Assembly: GCA_029298735.1 (NCBI GenBank)
Contig: JANSLP010000043.1
Coordinates: 100,313 to 164,312, forward strand
DNA: 64,000 nt
DNA from: Ophiostoma sp. CBS 140.51
Lineage: Eukaryota > Ascomycota > Sordariomycetes > Ophiostomatales > Ophiostomataceae
Reading direction: 5' to 3'
The notes under the pieces are model-generated. The model ran no database searches and was not told the DNA's origin. It saw nothing but the letters and a program-made list of their open reading frames with translations. Every line of letters starts with the position of its first letter. Within the stretch, counting starts at the first letter, position 1. Below are positions 1-10,347 of the stretch, piece by piece. The translations under genes and the position numbers were made by a program.

Positions 1-2995
1 TTTGGGCGACTGGCAACTGCAGTGAGAGTTGGCAGTAGTTGAATGGACCGTTGGACGGGATACCCCTCCCCCTGTAGATGCGAAAAAAGGGGTTCGTGCT
101 CTAGCACCAAAAAAGGGAGGCACGACCTGCGCCAGTGAGGCAGGAGCAACACAAGGAGAAAAAGGGGAGCGGCCAGTAGTGTGGGGACGTGTCTTGGTAG
201 CTGCCATTCTAGCCTATGGCTGGTCGTGGGAGCAGGGCCTTGCCAGGGAAGCAAAGAAGGAAAGGACGCTAAGGACGGGGGCTGGCCCCACGGCAGTGAG
301 CTTGTCATTGGCTGGCAGAGGCTCCCGAAGCACAGATCTCACGCTAGCGCGGTGCTGTCCGCAACAGCGGGCAGGTCCAGCGCGCGTACCGTGCGAGAAC
401 CGTGCCATGGACCGTGCGATTTGAGGTCCTCTGATTTTTGACGGTTGACAGACAGACTCTCGCAAACAATGGGAAAGGGCGAGCATGGAGAGCGTTTCGT
501 TTCGTTTCGAGGACCCGCTAGACGTTGAACTTTCTTTTCAAAGACAAAAAAGGCTCCACGAGAAAGGAGGGCATAGCATTAGCCGGGCCTCGTATTGAGA
601 AGACGTCAGTAGCTACAAGTACATACATATAAATAGTGTGGGATGCTGCGTGCATAACCTGTTTCTCGATTTTCTCGTGTTCGATCGAGACTGGAGGGCA
701 GATACAGCCGTCCAGCGAACGACAGACGCTGCTGCCGCTGTTTCGGCACGGCGGACGCGCACTTTTATCTGACCTGCTGGTTCAATTGTCTCTTGTCATC
801 TTGTCTCTTGCCGGCCGTTGCTGTCTTTTTTTGCTGTCTCGAGAGCTCAAATCTGATGCGGCCACGTTGTATCCGTGGAGGGTTTATACACTGTGTGGAG
901 CCATTCACGCACGGTATTTACACGTCGCTGGGAAAAGGGGCAAGAGCGACTGTGAGCAGCACAGCTCACCTTGGGCTAGAGCGCAACTCCTTGAGAGCAC
1001 CATCTTTCAGCTCTGATCCCCCTTTACCTGTGGGCACTTTTGTTTCTCAAACCTCCGGCGCTCTGGCCAGGACGAGCCGCTGTGTCTGCGGTTGCTAGCG
1101 CTTGGAATAGGCGCAACGGCAGATGGGCTAGTTGCACGGCAGACAGATGAACAGACCATCACCGGTTGTGAAGCCTTTTATTTTTTTTTGTGGCCGAGGA
1201 AGATCGGTTGCGTTTGGTCGCAAGAAGGGGGCTGGATGCTCACCTGCCCGAGTGTTCAGATATTGGCGCTGCACATACCGCAGAACACATACAGACGCTC
1301 CGTGAGAGTGCATACATGGACTACTGCATGCAGTGCATCGCATCCCGTCTCCTTGCTGGGATACTCGCACCGTCACGTGAAGTGAATCGACCCTTGCTTC
1401 TTCCTTCAGGACAAGAAGTAAGAGAGAAGACTTTCAAACCCCTGTCGTGTCCAATTTAGAGACATGGCAACCAAAAGGTGCCGAGCCCAGGCACCGCAGG
1501 TCTCAAAACGCGGTCGGCAAGCCCCATTGAAATTTAGTTTATTTCCTGTGCTTCCTTTCTTAAAAATTTGTGCTGTGATTTCTGTGTGAACGAACAGACT
1601 CTGATTGTCATTTCGAGCCGTGCCAATCCTTTGAGATTGGGGCTGGCCAACAACACACCACAAAACACCCCGGCCGCTTGGTTTCTGGTTTTTTGATGTT
1701 GGTGCTGCCCGCCAGCGCGGAAGTATATTACTTCTTTGTAATGAGGATTGTCCGTCGACAGGGCCTATATGGCCAAGCTAGGCGTAGCGTATGCGATCCC
1801 GTTTGAAGTTCTCGCTTCCGTCTCCTCGCGCACACTGTTCTCCGTACTTTTTTCTTGTGAGTATTTCTTGTCACACAAAGCGTGGACATACGGCGTGTCG
1901 TGGGCGTCGCGTGAACGGTGATTGCGGTGCGATGTCCACAAATTGGCTCCTGAGATGATTGCGGAGTATTAAAAGATAAGACAATAAAGACAAGTAAAAA
2001 GAGACAAGATCTATTTTCTCGTGATGGCAAGGGTTCGGCCACTTATTGAAACATGACAGGCCGCCGTCGAGCCAGGGCAGGCCTTATTATCCCGAACAGA
2101 AATAGATTTAAGGCTCTCGCAGTGCTGAAACTCGCAACTCTGTATGTACGACGCCCTCAGGCTGACCTCGTGTTATTTTCCTCTACTTGTTAGGACTCTA
2201 TATTAACGTCGAATGCTTCTTCCCTGTTGGAATCGTGTATCCAGACATGCCGCGGTTTCACGCCGCGTTTGCAAGGCTGGCTTGCTTTCTGGAGTATCCT
2301 GGTCAGCCCAATAAGACGCTGTCTTGGGCGCATTACCGCTGGCGATTGTGGTACGGTATTCACAAGGAGATGCTCTTTTTAAATGCGATTGAGAATTGAG
2401 TTATGTAAGGATTTAGATATATTGAAGCTGATGCGATGTCGGCTCTACACCGTAGCTGTTGTGTCGCGCATTCCGTTTTGTCGAAGCACCAGAACGAGGC
2501 TCTCCACAGAAAATATGGGGAAGGAGCGGTTACAGTTGCGAAAACGTGACTTTGTAAGTTTTTGGTGGATAGCACCAGCAAAATAGCTCTGCCACCCTTA
2601 AGCCGAGGCATCTGACTACGCCGGAATTTCAGCAGCCAGCAAGAAAAGGAATGCCAAAAAGGCGCCAGAGCTTGGAACAATGTTTAACTAAAGAAATACC
2701 GGTTATGCTGGTCTACTTGTGATTGACCTCTTCCTCGAACCTCACAACGATCTGAATCGCGCCTTCCGCAACTCGACGCATGGGATAAACTCTCGGCAAG
2801 AACGACCGATCTTGAGAATCCACTAGACGGCAAGAGTGAGCGACCCGGCCCACAGCGAAAACGGCAGGAACTTCCCCACGAAAAGCGTCATCGACAGCCC
2901 CTCCAACATCACAACAGACAAATAACCATACCCAACAACCACCTTCCCCGACAGTAAATTCTACAACTCCTCGGACAGCGGCCACCATCCTCAAC
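1..2995. other. gene-free stretch upstream of PEX7
   Basis: I see no convincing coding region. Open frames are short, overlap on both strands and lack the C/G third-position bias of the real genes here. A TATAAATA sequence lies near 628-635, but no recognisable product follows it. The last 215 bases or so before PEX7 contain no ATG on the plus strand and are probably its promoter and leader. Confidence 0.6.
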
Positions 2996-4099
2996 ATGGC
3001 CGCTCCTATGCTCGAGTTCCGCACGCCCGGGTACAACCCGTACGCGGTGCAGTACTCGCCGTACTACGACTCGCGCGTGGCCGTGGCGTCGTCGGCCAAC
3101 TTTGGCATCATTGGCAATGGCAAGCTGTTTGTGCTGGAGCTGACAGCCCAGGGCGCGCAGATTGGCAAAGTATGGGACACCAACGATGCGCAGTTTGATG
3201 TGGCCTGGTCGGAGATCAACGAGAACCAGCTGCTGGTGGCGTGTGGCGACGGCTCGCTCAAGCTGTTTGATCTTGGGGTGGACAACTTTCCCGTCATGAA
3301 CTTCCACGAGCACAAGCGCGAGGCCCTGTCGGTATCGTGGAGCCCCGTCACCAAAGATTCTTTTATGACAAGTTCTTGGGACGGCACCGTTAAAGTGTGG
3401 TCGCCGACACGCCAACAGGCGATGCGCACACTTCCCATCGGCACATGCACGTACTCGGCAGCCTACTGCCCATCGAACCCGGCCATTGTTTCGGCCGCAT
3501 CGAGCGACTCCCACCTGCGCATCTTTGACCTGCGGACGCCCGTGTCGGCCAAGTACCACCTCGTGGCCTCGATCCCCGTCCACGCACCGCCGACACATTC
3601 GGGCCATCTGCCACACCTTGCCAATGGTGGTGTCCCGCCGCCGGGCGCCATGGGCGGTTCGCCGGCTGAGATTCTGACACACGACTGGAACAAGTACAAC
3701 GACACGGTGATTGCAACGGGCGGTGTGGATAAAGTGATCCGGACATTCGATATCCGTAACCCGGCAGGCGGCGCGCTGTCGTACATGATGGGCCATGAGT
3801 TTGCAGTGCGGCGGCTGGCGTGGAGCCCGCACGCGCACGATATTCTGTTGAGCGCGAGTTACGACATGACAGTGCGGGTGTGGACAGACGGTTCGGCCCC
3901 GCCACCAACGCCGCCACCGTCGCAGCAGCAGATGCCAGTGCGGATGGGCACGGAGCTGGGCGTGATGAACCGGCACACGGAGTTTTCGACGGGTGTGGAC
4001 TGGTCGCTGTTTGGCGAGGGCGGTTGGGTGGCGTCGACAGGCTGGGACGAGCGGGTGCTGCTCTGGGATGCCAACGCTTTGATACACCGGAGGTTGTAG
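2996..4099 (+). CDS. PEX7: peroxisomal targeting signal 2 receptor Pex7
   Basis: Single-exon WD40-repeat protein of 367 residues. Pex7 binds the N-terminal PTS2 signal of matrix enzymes in the cytosol and, with a co-receptor, delivers them to the peroxisome docking complex. The start (MAAPMLEFRTPGYNPYAVQY) and the following stretch about the gene product lining up with FGIIGNGKLFVLEL are typical of fungal Pex7. WD-type blade ends are visible: VKVWSP, LRIFDLRTP, VRVWTDG and VLLWDAN. Two low-complexity insertions interrupt loops: a Gly/Pro segment near residues 200-222 and a Pro/Gln segment near 300-314. The ATG is in good context (caacATGgcc), and no other ATG occurs in the preceding 200 bases. 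It converges on the DPB3-like gene 224 bases downstream. Confidence 0.93.
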   Translation: MAAPMLEFRTPGYNPYAVQYSPYYDSRVAVASSANFGIIGNGKLFVLELTAQGAQIGKVWDTNDAQFDVAWSEINENQLLVACGDGSLKLFDLGVDNFPVMNFHEHKREALSVSWSPVTKDSFMTSSWDGTVKVWSPTRQQAMRTLPIGTCTYSAAYCPSNPAIVSAASSDSHLRIFDLRTPVSAKYHLVASIPVHAPPTHSGHLPHLANGGVPPPGAMGGSPAEILTHDWNKYNDTVIATGGVDKVIRTFDIRNPAGGALSYMMGHEFAVRRLAWSPHAHDILLSASYDMTVRVWTDGSAPPPTPPPSQQQMPVRMGTELGVMNRHTEFSTGVDWSLFGEGGWVASTGWDERVLLWDANALIHRRL

Positions 4100-4323
4100 A
4101 TGTGCACAAAGGAAGGCATGGGACTTGGTTCTTTGAATGGGGCGTATTGGCGTTTTCTGGGAAGATAAAATGTGCTTCGTTTCGGTTTTATTTGCATTTT
4201 TATATACATACAGGCCATATATTTTGGAATCAACAAATTTTCATGCAAACATTATACGCTACAGACTAACAAGCTGCAGCATGCCAATAACCGCGAAATA
4301 CACAAACTAACGTGTCATGCCAC

Positions 4324-5270
4324 CTAGCTGTCCAGCATGTCCACATCGGCGACTGTGAAGCGTGCTGTCCCATCTCGCCGAGACGAATCTTCGGGGCCAT
4401 CATCGCGTGCCCGCTGCATATCCTGCTCCAGCTGTGCATCCGGACCCGAGTCGTCCTGGGCGGCGCCGGATGCGGCCGCAGCCTGGGCCAGTGCGGCTGC
4501 AGCTGCTACGCCAGTCGAGGGTGCCGCCGACCGGAAGGTCAGTCCGGTACTGCCGCCGTGCGTGTTGTTGTCGTTGTCGACATCGCTGTCGCCGTTGAGA
4601 ATGCTAAACGAGAGAGTTTGCTGCCGCTTCTTACCCGGGCCACTGCTGCTCTCGCCGTTAGCCATGAGGGCTGAGATGGCCGTGGGCGGTGCACCGCCAG
4701 TCGACGAGCGGGCCTTGCCGCGACCACCTCCAGAGGATTCGCCGCCGCCGTTGGCTTTGCCCCGTCCTTTTGTAGGAGCAGTCGTCTCGCCGCCTACGGT
4801 ACCGCCACTGCGCAGCTTGGCCTGTGCAGCCGCCGCGTCCTTCTTGATCTTGCCAAAGGGAACAGTGACGGGGACGGTGTCTTCCAGAAACTCGAGACGG
4901 TCGACGCGGTTGACGGCGTTGGCGAGGTCGCGGTACTGGACGTTGCGGCGGGGTTTACGGTCGAGTTTGACCATGTTCTCGGCTTCGGAGGAGAGGTACT
5001 GGATGAAGAGTTCCTACGTACGTTAGGGGGTGTTTTTTATTGTATATAGAGGGCACACAGGGACGTACTGTCGCCAGAGTTATGACAAAGGCGGCATTGC
5101 TGGAGCAGATGGCAACGTCTGGGTCGAGGGCGATGATCTTGCGGACTCGAGATACTGGGATTGTTAGTAGATATCGACTGGGATATTGAGTTGCGAGTGT
5201 ACGCACGGGGCAGCTGGGTCTGGCCCGTAGGCTCTTTCCGTGGCGGAATGGCCGTTGTGTTGTAAGGCAT
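4324..5270 (-). CDS. DPB3: histone-fold subunit, DNA polymerase epsilon Dpb3-like
   Basis: Three exons on the minus strand: 5270-5207, 5154-5069 and 5013-4324, giving 279 residues. Donors are GTGCGT and GTACGT, acceptors CAG and TAG. Splicing joins a short leader to LPLSRVRKIIALDPDV, then ELFIQYLSSEAENMV and RRNVQYRDLANAVNRVD, a complete CBF/NF-Y-type histone fold in roughly residues 20-95. This arrangement fits the Dpb3/CHRAC group, a small histone-fold subunit paired with a Dpb4-like partner in polymerase epsilon. Dpb3 supports processive leading-strand synthesis and histone inheritance. The C-terminal 170 residues are low complexity (Gly, Ser, Ala) with basic patches. The related NC2-alpha/Bur6 family is the main alternative, but the fold sequence looks closer to Dpb3. 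Confidence 0.8.
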
Positions 5271-5985
5271 TGTGAAGATAAAGATGAAGTCGAGGAGAAA
5301 GAGGAGGAAGATCGGCGGTCAAAAACAAGAGGGCGGGATAGGTGGTGAAATAAATGTGCTTTACGCGTAGTGGTACGTGTTTGCTGGTCGCAGTTGTCCG
5401 TAGAGTATCGTGAAGTAATCGAGGGCTATGTCTTGTGCTGTAAAGCGACTCGACGTGACGATGGGTGGTAGATCGAAGGATGTCGATTCAATTATGAGAA
5501 TTGATTTTTGATAGGTTGAAGGCGTGTAGTGTGAGACGCGGTTGGGGGTCTGTAGTGTTGGTTTGGGGCGTGACGCTGGCGCGGCGGACCTGCCAAAACG
5601 GCGGGGAGAAGGCACGGTCACTAAAACGTCATTCTGCAGGCACTTAAGCGCTGTAAATGGCATTTGCGTGGAATTTAACATGTTCCATTTGGAGAACAGA
5701 AGAGGCATTCTTTTATTTCTAGATAAAATAGGAGAAGAACATAGGAAAATAGAGAGCACTCCCAGGCACGTGTGCCTTGAATCTTAACTGGTATAAATAA
5801 GACAAAGGGAAATCGTATAATACAAGCTCGGTAGACAAAGGAAATGGAAAGAGATGGACAAGAAAAGAGAGAAGAAAAGACGACGCAAACCCAGCAAAAG
5901 AACAACCGAAACGTAAGGAACGCATACAACAGAGGTGCAAAAGTCTGGCAGGCCGCAAGTTTTGTTCGCATGCTCCTCTGCCGGC
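5271..5985. other. intergenic, DPB3-like promoter and R-SNARE 3' flank
   Basis: No gene seen. It lies between two minus-strand genes. The part next to 5270 is the likely promoter of the DPB3-like gene. The part near 5700-5950 is A-rich on the plus strand, as expected for a 3' flank. Confidence 0.5.
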
Positions 5986-6747
5986 CTACGCCTTCACGGA
6001 CAGGATAATGGTCAACAGCACCAGGACAAACACCAAGCCCATCAAACCCATCAACTTGACGTTCTTCCACCACATTTGCCGCTTCAGACCGCGACTGCGC
6101 ACACGGAACTCGCGTGCACTGCCGCCCAAACGGTCAGTCTGGTCCACCAGCAGGTCGATCCGCTCGCCGCGTTCCAGCAGGGACTCAATGTTGCGGCCCA
6201 TGATGCCACGGACGTCGTCCATGTCGCGGCGGACGGACGACAAGGCATCCTCTTCGGATGAGGTGCCAAACTGGACGAGCAGCGCTTTGAGGGTGCCGTT
6301 GAAGGAGGCACATCCATAATTGGGCAGGTCGGCAAAGTCGGTGTGGGCGGGAGCGAAGTCGGTAAAAAACTGGGAGCGGACGGCAACGAGAAAAGCAAAG
6401 GGGATGCGGCGGCCGAGGCTGCCGTCTGCAACAACCAAAAACGTCAGACCGCCCGCGCTGCTGGCTGTGCTGTTGGCATCTTCCGGGTTGGGTGCTTCGG
6501 CGATGTAGTGGATGTGGTTGGAGCCGTGGGTAAAGGTCAACTTCTGGGGTGTCTTGTGGTCGATCTTGGGGAGGACGAGGGAGGCGAGGGCGGAGGTCTG
6601 GCTGGAGGCAGAGGCGATGCACTCGGCGAGGATGGTAGTGTTGTGTGCGACGCATGCACTGACGGTGTTAGAGAGTGAAGATGGAAGGGGGAGAGCCACA
6701 AGATGGACATACTAGAGCAGCGGCGTCGTCGGCGCGGAGGACGTCAT
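5986..6747 (-). CDS. longin-type R-SNARE, VAMP7-like
   Basis: Two exons, 6747-6713 and 6658-5986, give 235 residues. The 54-nt intron has a GTATGT donor, a CTCTAAC branch site and a CAG acceptor. Splicing creates the start MTSSAPTTPLLYACVAHNTT, which leads into a longin domain (about 10-140). The SNARE motif spans about 150-210 with the zero-layer arginine at R175 (SLLERGERIDLL). A tail anchor follows WWKNVK (about 213-232), so this is not the lipid-anchored Ykt6. VAMP7-type SNAREs act in fusion at endosomes and vacuoles; in yeast the functional counterpart is Nyv1. Starting at a later in-frame ATG would replace the longin start with an unrelated peptide encoded by the intron, so the spliced start is preferred. 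Confidence 0.9.
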
Positions 6748-7314
6748 ATTGACGGTTTGTGTGATGGAGTTTGTATTTTGCAGTCGGTCACCGGTTTATC
6801 GGGGGCTGTCGCGATATCGTCTGCTGGAGAGTGTGTCGTTGATCACAGTCGTGGGTATATTTGGTATAAAGAGGCGATGGGTGTTGAGTGAGGCAAAAGT
6901 GTCGAAGGTTGTCGATGTTCGGGTTGGTTAGAGTGGATAGATTAATGGGCTGGAGCACAGCACAACAAGCGCACACAAAGAACAAGCAGGAACGAATGGT
7001 CGATGACGAACTACCACCACGACCTCTGACTTTCCCCCAACGAAAGAACTCCACAGGAGCGCTAAAGCGGGTTTGCTGGCGTGGCGCAGGCCGCTGGAGG
7101 GGGTGTGGTTACAGGCTGTGAAACGCGTCCTCCAGCATGTGCCATTAAATTACAGTGGCTACAGCATAAACACAGTACAGCAATTACAGAGGAAGGTTGG
7201 TGCCTCATAAAATATCATTAAATTATGTTCATGCTTTGCCTGTGATGTCCAAGCAGTAGATGTATATACAATAGGCAGCCATTCAACAATTTCTGCTTCC
7301 TTTCCTATCCCAGA
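6748..7314. other. intergenic between R-SNARE and SKL-ending protein
   Basis: No gene seen. It should hold the R-SNARE promoter (near 6750-7100) and the 3' flank of the gene ending at 7315. Confidence 0.5.
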
Positions 7315-7908
7315 TCACAGCTTACTTCCAGTTCCAATACCGACTGGTCGTGTTCGCTGCTGTGTTGGCCAGGCAGCATTCTCGCGATAGATGTAGCCGT
7401 GGGCGACAGGACTGCTCGCGTGTGGCAGCGGTGGTGCTGGCGGTGCAAGAGGTAGTGCAAAGGCCGGGTGTGATTGATAAGGAGAGAAGGGTGCGAGGTG
7501 AGGGTTGTGGACGTGAAGAGGAGTCGTCGGCTGAGGAGGAGGGGGAGGAATAGCCGCCGGTACTGCTGGCTGGCCATACGACCGTCGCCGTTGGAAGTTC
7601 GAGGTGAAGAAAACGGGATGGAGGACGGATGGGTTATGCATGGCTGGCGGTGGTGGTGGCACGCGACGGTGTTGTTGCTGCTGTAGTTGTTGCTGCTGAG
7701 AATAGAGACAAGGTTGAGGGCCGCCGTTCATGATATGCGGAGCCAGAATGGCACGTGGGATGGCGTAGTCAGCCGCGACGTCGGAGAAGGAAGGAGCCGA
7801 AGGTGTCACCGGAGCAAAAGATGTGGAAGGTGCAGTCGGAGAACCGAGAAAGGCAGGAGCCGGAGAGGAGGTTGTGGCGGCGGAGGCAGTGACAGAGGAT
7901 GGCCGCAT
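7315..7908 (-). CDS. Pro/Gln-rich orphan protein ending in SKL
   Basis: Single open frame of 197 residues that I do not recognise. It is rich in Pro, Ala, Ser and Gln, with a Gln run (near residues 70-80), two poly-Pro tracts and no visible folded domain or membrane segment. Two less repetitive patches stand out: FSDVAADYAIPRAILAPHIM (about 41-60) and a C-terminal YIYRENAAWPTQQ. The last three residues are SKL, the canonical type 1 peroxisomal targeting signal, preceded by GTG rather than the usual basic residue. Its neighbour about 3 kb away is PEX7, which serves the other import signal; that may be coincidence. Codon choice and the well-placed ATG support a gene, but expression evidence is needed. 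Confidence 0.55.
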   Translation of the reverse strand: MRPSSVTASAATTSSPAPAFLGSPTAPSTSFAPVTPSAPSFSDVAADYAIPRAILAPHIMNGGPQPCLYSQQQQLQQQQHRRVPPPPPAMHNPSVLHPVFFTSNFQRRRSYGQPAVPAAIPPPPPQPTTPLHVHNPHLAPFSPYQSHPAFALPLAPPAPPLPHASSPVAHGYIYRENAAWPTQQRTRPVGIGTGSKL

Positions 7909-8450
7909 GTTGACGGCGAAAAGATGAGGAGCTCAGATCATGGGGAAAGAGAGTCGATCGGCCGTTGGTAATTTCATTTAGATGTCGACCAGCAAACGTT
8001 GTTGGGTTGAGGTTCAGTTTGATGTAGGTTGAAGATTGCAGGCTGCGATTTCGCAACTGTTTCCCCATATCGGGGTAATTACAGCGACTCAAAGCGGTTC
8101 TACGGCAGCCGCTGTCGTCATTTTTCACGTGGAAGGAAGCCGCCAGAGCGGGGGCGAATTGCGAGTTCCGTCGCCTCGGTCCGGTTGAGTTCCAGGAAGA
8201 AAGAAACTTAGCTCGGTGCTGTAGCCAGTAAAAGACACTATAAAAATGTTTACGGATCAATTACTGAGTACAAGTAAATAAGATGCATTGAGTTCGTTCA
8301 TATATTCGGTCTATACACATCCATAACCTTTTTGTGCGCCATGCCTTCTAGCAAGCTAATATCAATGTCAAGTAAATGCAGTCCCACGCCATGCAGATAT
8401 CGCCCAGCCAAGTAATAATCAGGATAATCAGTTCATCACGTCCTCTGCCC
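7909..8450. other. intergenic between orphan protein and SDR
   Basis: No gene seen. Likely promoter of the orphan gene and 3' flank of the SDR gene. Confidence 0.5.
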
Positions 8451-9908
8451 TCAAGCCTTTCTCTTTGACTTCTTCTTGTCGCCGCCCTGTTTGCCGGCTT
8501 TTTCCTTCTCAGCCTCCCGCTCTTTGCCCTGTTTGATGGCATTCACCAATGCCTCAATCTCGCTGACCTGGTGTGCCTCTTTGCGCACGCGCTCTTCTTC
8601 CTCCTTGGCCTCCTTGTTGGCCTCCTTTTCCAACGTGCGACGCTCCGCCGCTCTCTTTTCTGTCTCCTCGACCAACGCGTCACTGTCCTGCCACAATGCC
8701 TTGGCTACTGTCTCGTCTTCCACATCCCGCCGCGCCGTGTCCATGATCCGGCACTCCTTAATAATCTTGTGCGCCAGGGGGTCCTTGGACGCTTCCGCTG
8801 TCAAGGGGTCGCCGGCCGTGCCAAAGTCGCGCATGCGGCGGAGCTCGCCGTCCATCGCTGCGTACAGAATGGACTGGGCGCCGTCGTCGGCGCTCTTGAT
8901 GAAAAGCCACCACAGTGGGTACAGCAGGACGTAGCCCAACACAAGCCACAGAAGGGAGCCGCCCGACAGCCAGTGACGGAAACCGGGCGTGCGCGACAGA
9001 CCAGGGTCCACCAGCAACACACGAACGTTTCCGGGCAGGTTGTCAGGCCGCTTGTGGGCATCGAGATGTTTCTGGAACGAGCGTGCAAAGACCATGAGGG
9101 CCAGTTTGCTGCGGGCGTAGGCACGGGCAGGTGACCAGTCGGGGATGTCGACACCGTCGGGGTTGGTAGAGGATGTGGATGTGGTCGTAGCCTTCTTGTT
9201 CTTCTTCGTGCTCTTTATCGGTTCTGGCGCTGGCGGCCCTGCAATCAATGGCGGCGAGCCAATGTAGGATGAGCATGTCGTAATGATAATGCGCACGTCG
9301 CGATCAAACGGTTGCGAGCGTAGTGCCGGGCTCAGGATGGCCAGCAGGTGGAAATTGGCCAAGTAGTTGACCATCCATGCACGCTCAATACCGTCCTTTG
9401 TCGTCACGCCGCGTGCCGGCGTCAATGCCTTGTCCGTCCGCTCGTCCTTTTGCGCCACGCCAGCCACGGCCGCGCATAGAATAATCATGTCCAGCCGCCG
9501 GACAGGAAGATTGTCGATCCATTGCGTCGCAAATGTGCGGATGCTGTGTAGGGATGTGAGGTCGACCTGCTCGGCATAGATGAGCTGATGGCCTGCGAGC
9601 TCACGCAGCTCTTCAACATAGTCCACCACAAACGGATCAGAGGGCGGCTGCTGTGTCAACAGGACAATGTGTGCGCCACGTTTGGCCAGGTCGAGTGCCA
9701 CTGCCGCACCAACACCCGATGTGCCGCCCGTAATCATCACCACGCGGCCGTGCATGCTGCGATCCGACCGGTTGGACGCGCCGCTGCAGTAAAACTTGGT
9801 GCCAACGACTACGCCGAGCGTGCCGAAGAATTTGACCAGGGTCGAGGGCTGCGGGAACCATTCTGGCAGCCCGTAGAGGTACGCGCTCGTCACAAAGTCG
9901 AGAGGCAT
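8451..9908 (-). CDS. membrane-associated short-chain dehydrogenase/reductase
   Basis: Intronless gene for 485 residues. The cofactor motif TGGTSGVG lies at residues 60-67, the NAG-like segment CAAVAG near 145-150, the catalytic serine region TCSS near 211-214 and YARSK (Y264, K268) completes the active site. A hydrophobic segment near 25-37 and another after the catalytic region (SLLWLVLGYVLLYPLWWLFI) suggest membrane or lipid-droplet association. The last 100 residues are a Lys/Glu-rich coiled-coil-like tail ending in KKKSKRKA. A low-complexity Lys/Ser/Thr insertion (about 232-250) separates serine from tyrosine. It resembles retinol-dehydrogenase-like fungal SDRs; the substrate cannot be told. 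The frame is open for 83 codons upstream but has no in-frame ATG, so the start at 9908 is used. It is divergent from the G-patch gene. Confidence 0.82.
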   Translation of the reverse strand: MPLDFVTSAYLYGLPEWFPQPSTLVKFFGTLGVVVGTKFYCSGASNRSDRSMHGRVVMITGGTSGVGAAVALDLAKRGAHIVLLTQQPPSDPFVVDYVEELRELAGHQLIYAEQVDLTSLHSIRTFATQWIDNLPVRRLDMIILCAAVAGVAQKDERTDKALTPARGVTTKDGIERAWMVNYLANFHLLAILSPALRSQPFDRDVRIIITTCSSYIGSPPLIAGPPAPEPIKSTKKNKKATTTSTSSTNPDGVDIPDWSPARAYARSKLALMVFARSFQKHLDAHKRPDNLPGNVRVLLVDPGLSRTPGFRHWLSGGSLLWLVLGYVLLYPLWWLFIKSADDGAQSILYAAMDGELRRMRDFGTAGDPLTAEASKDPLAHKIIKECRIMDTARRDVEDETVAKALWQDSDALVEETEKRAAERRTLEKEANKEAKEEEERVRKEAHQVSEIEALVNAIKQGKEREAEKEKAGKQGGDKKKSKRKA

Positions 9909-10347
9909 GACGGCGGTGGGTAGGGAGGGGTGTTGAGGAGAGAGGGTTGTTGTAGAAAAGTCGATGTTGAAGGGTGGTTGAAAAGGAGGTCGAAAAGTAA
10001 GGCCGAAGAAGATGTCGTGGCAGTCGCGGCCGCTAAACGTGCTAAAAAAAGACACTTTAGCGGAATGGAATCCAGGGAAGGCGCGGCCGAATTGGCTCCT
10101 CCAGGAGAAAAGTCGCCGATAAGATAAGGAGCTTTTCCCCCTGAAACATGACGACACCTAGCAGAAGCCAGTAACACAAGCCATCGCTCTTTCCATCTGA
10201 ATTTCTGCTTAACAAAAAATTATGTGGGGCCCAAGGCTGTAGTGGCAAACTTGTGACTGCCTTATTTGAACTTCGACTACATCCCAACTTCTCTCCTTCC
10301 CTTCCATATTTTGTCCCTAAATACAACTTCACCAACACATCGCTAAA
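9909..10347. promoter_or_regulatory. shared divergent promoter, SDR and G-patch genes
   Basis: A 439-base interval separates two divergent start codons, so it must hold both promoters. No specific operator is recognised. Confidence 0.5.

Noticed and set aside
2909..4087. 392-codon open frame antisense to PEX7
   Set aside because: His/Arg-rich mirror of a GC-rich coding strand; PEX7 has clear family identity and this does not.
8451..10157. N-terminal extension of the SDR to 10157
   Set aside because: The upstream frame is open but starts at GTG and has no in-frame ATG; the start at 9908 gives a typical SDR N terminus.
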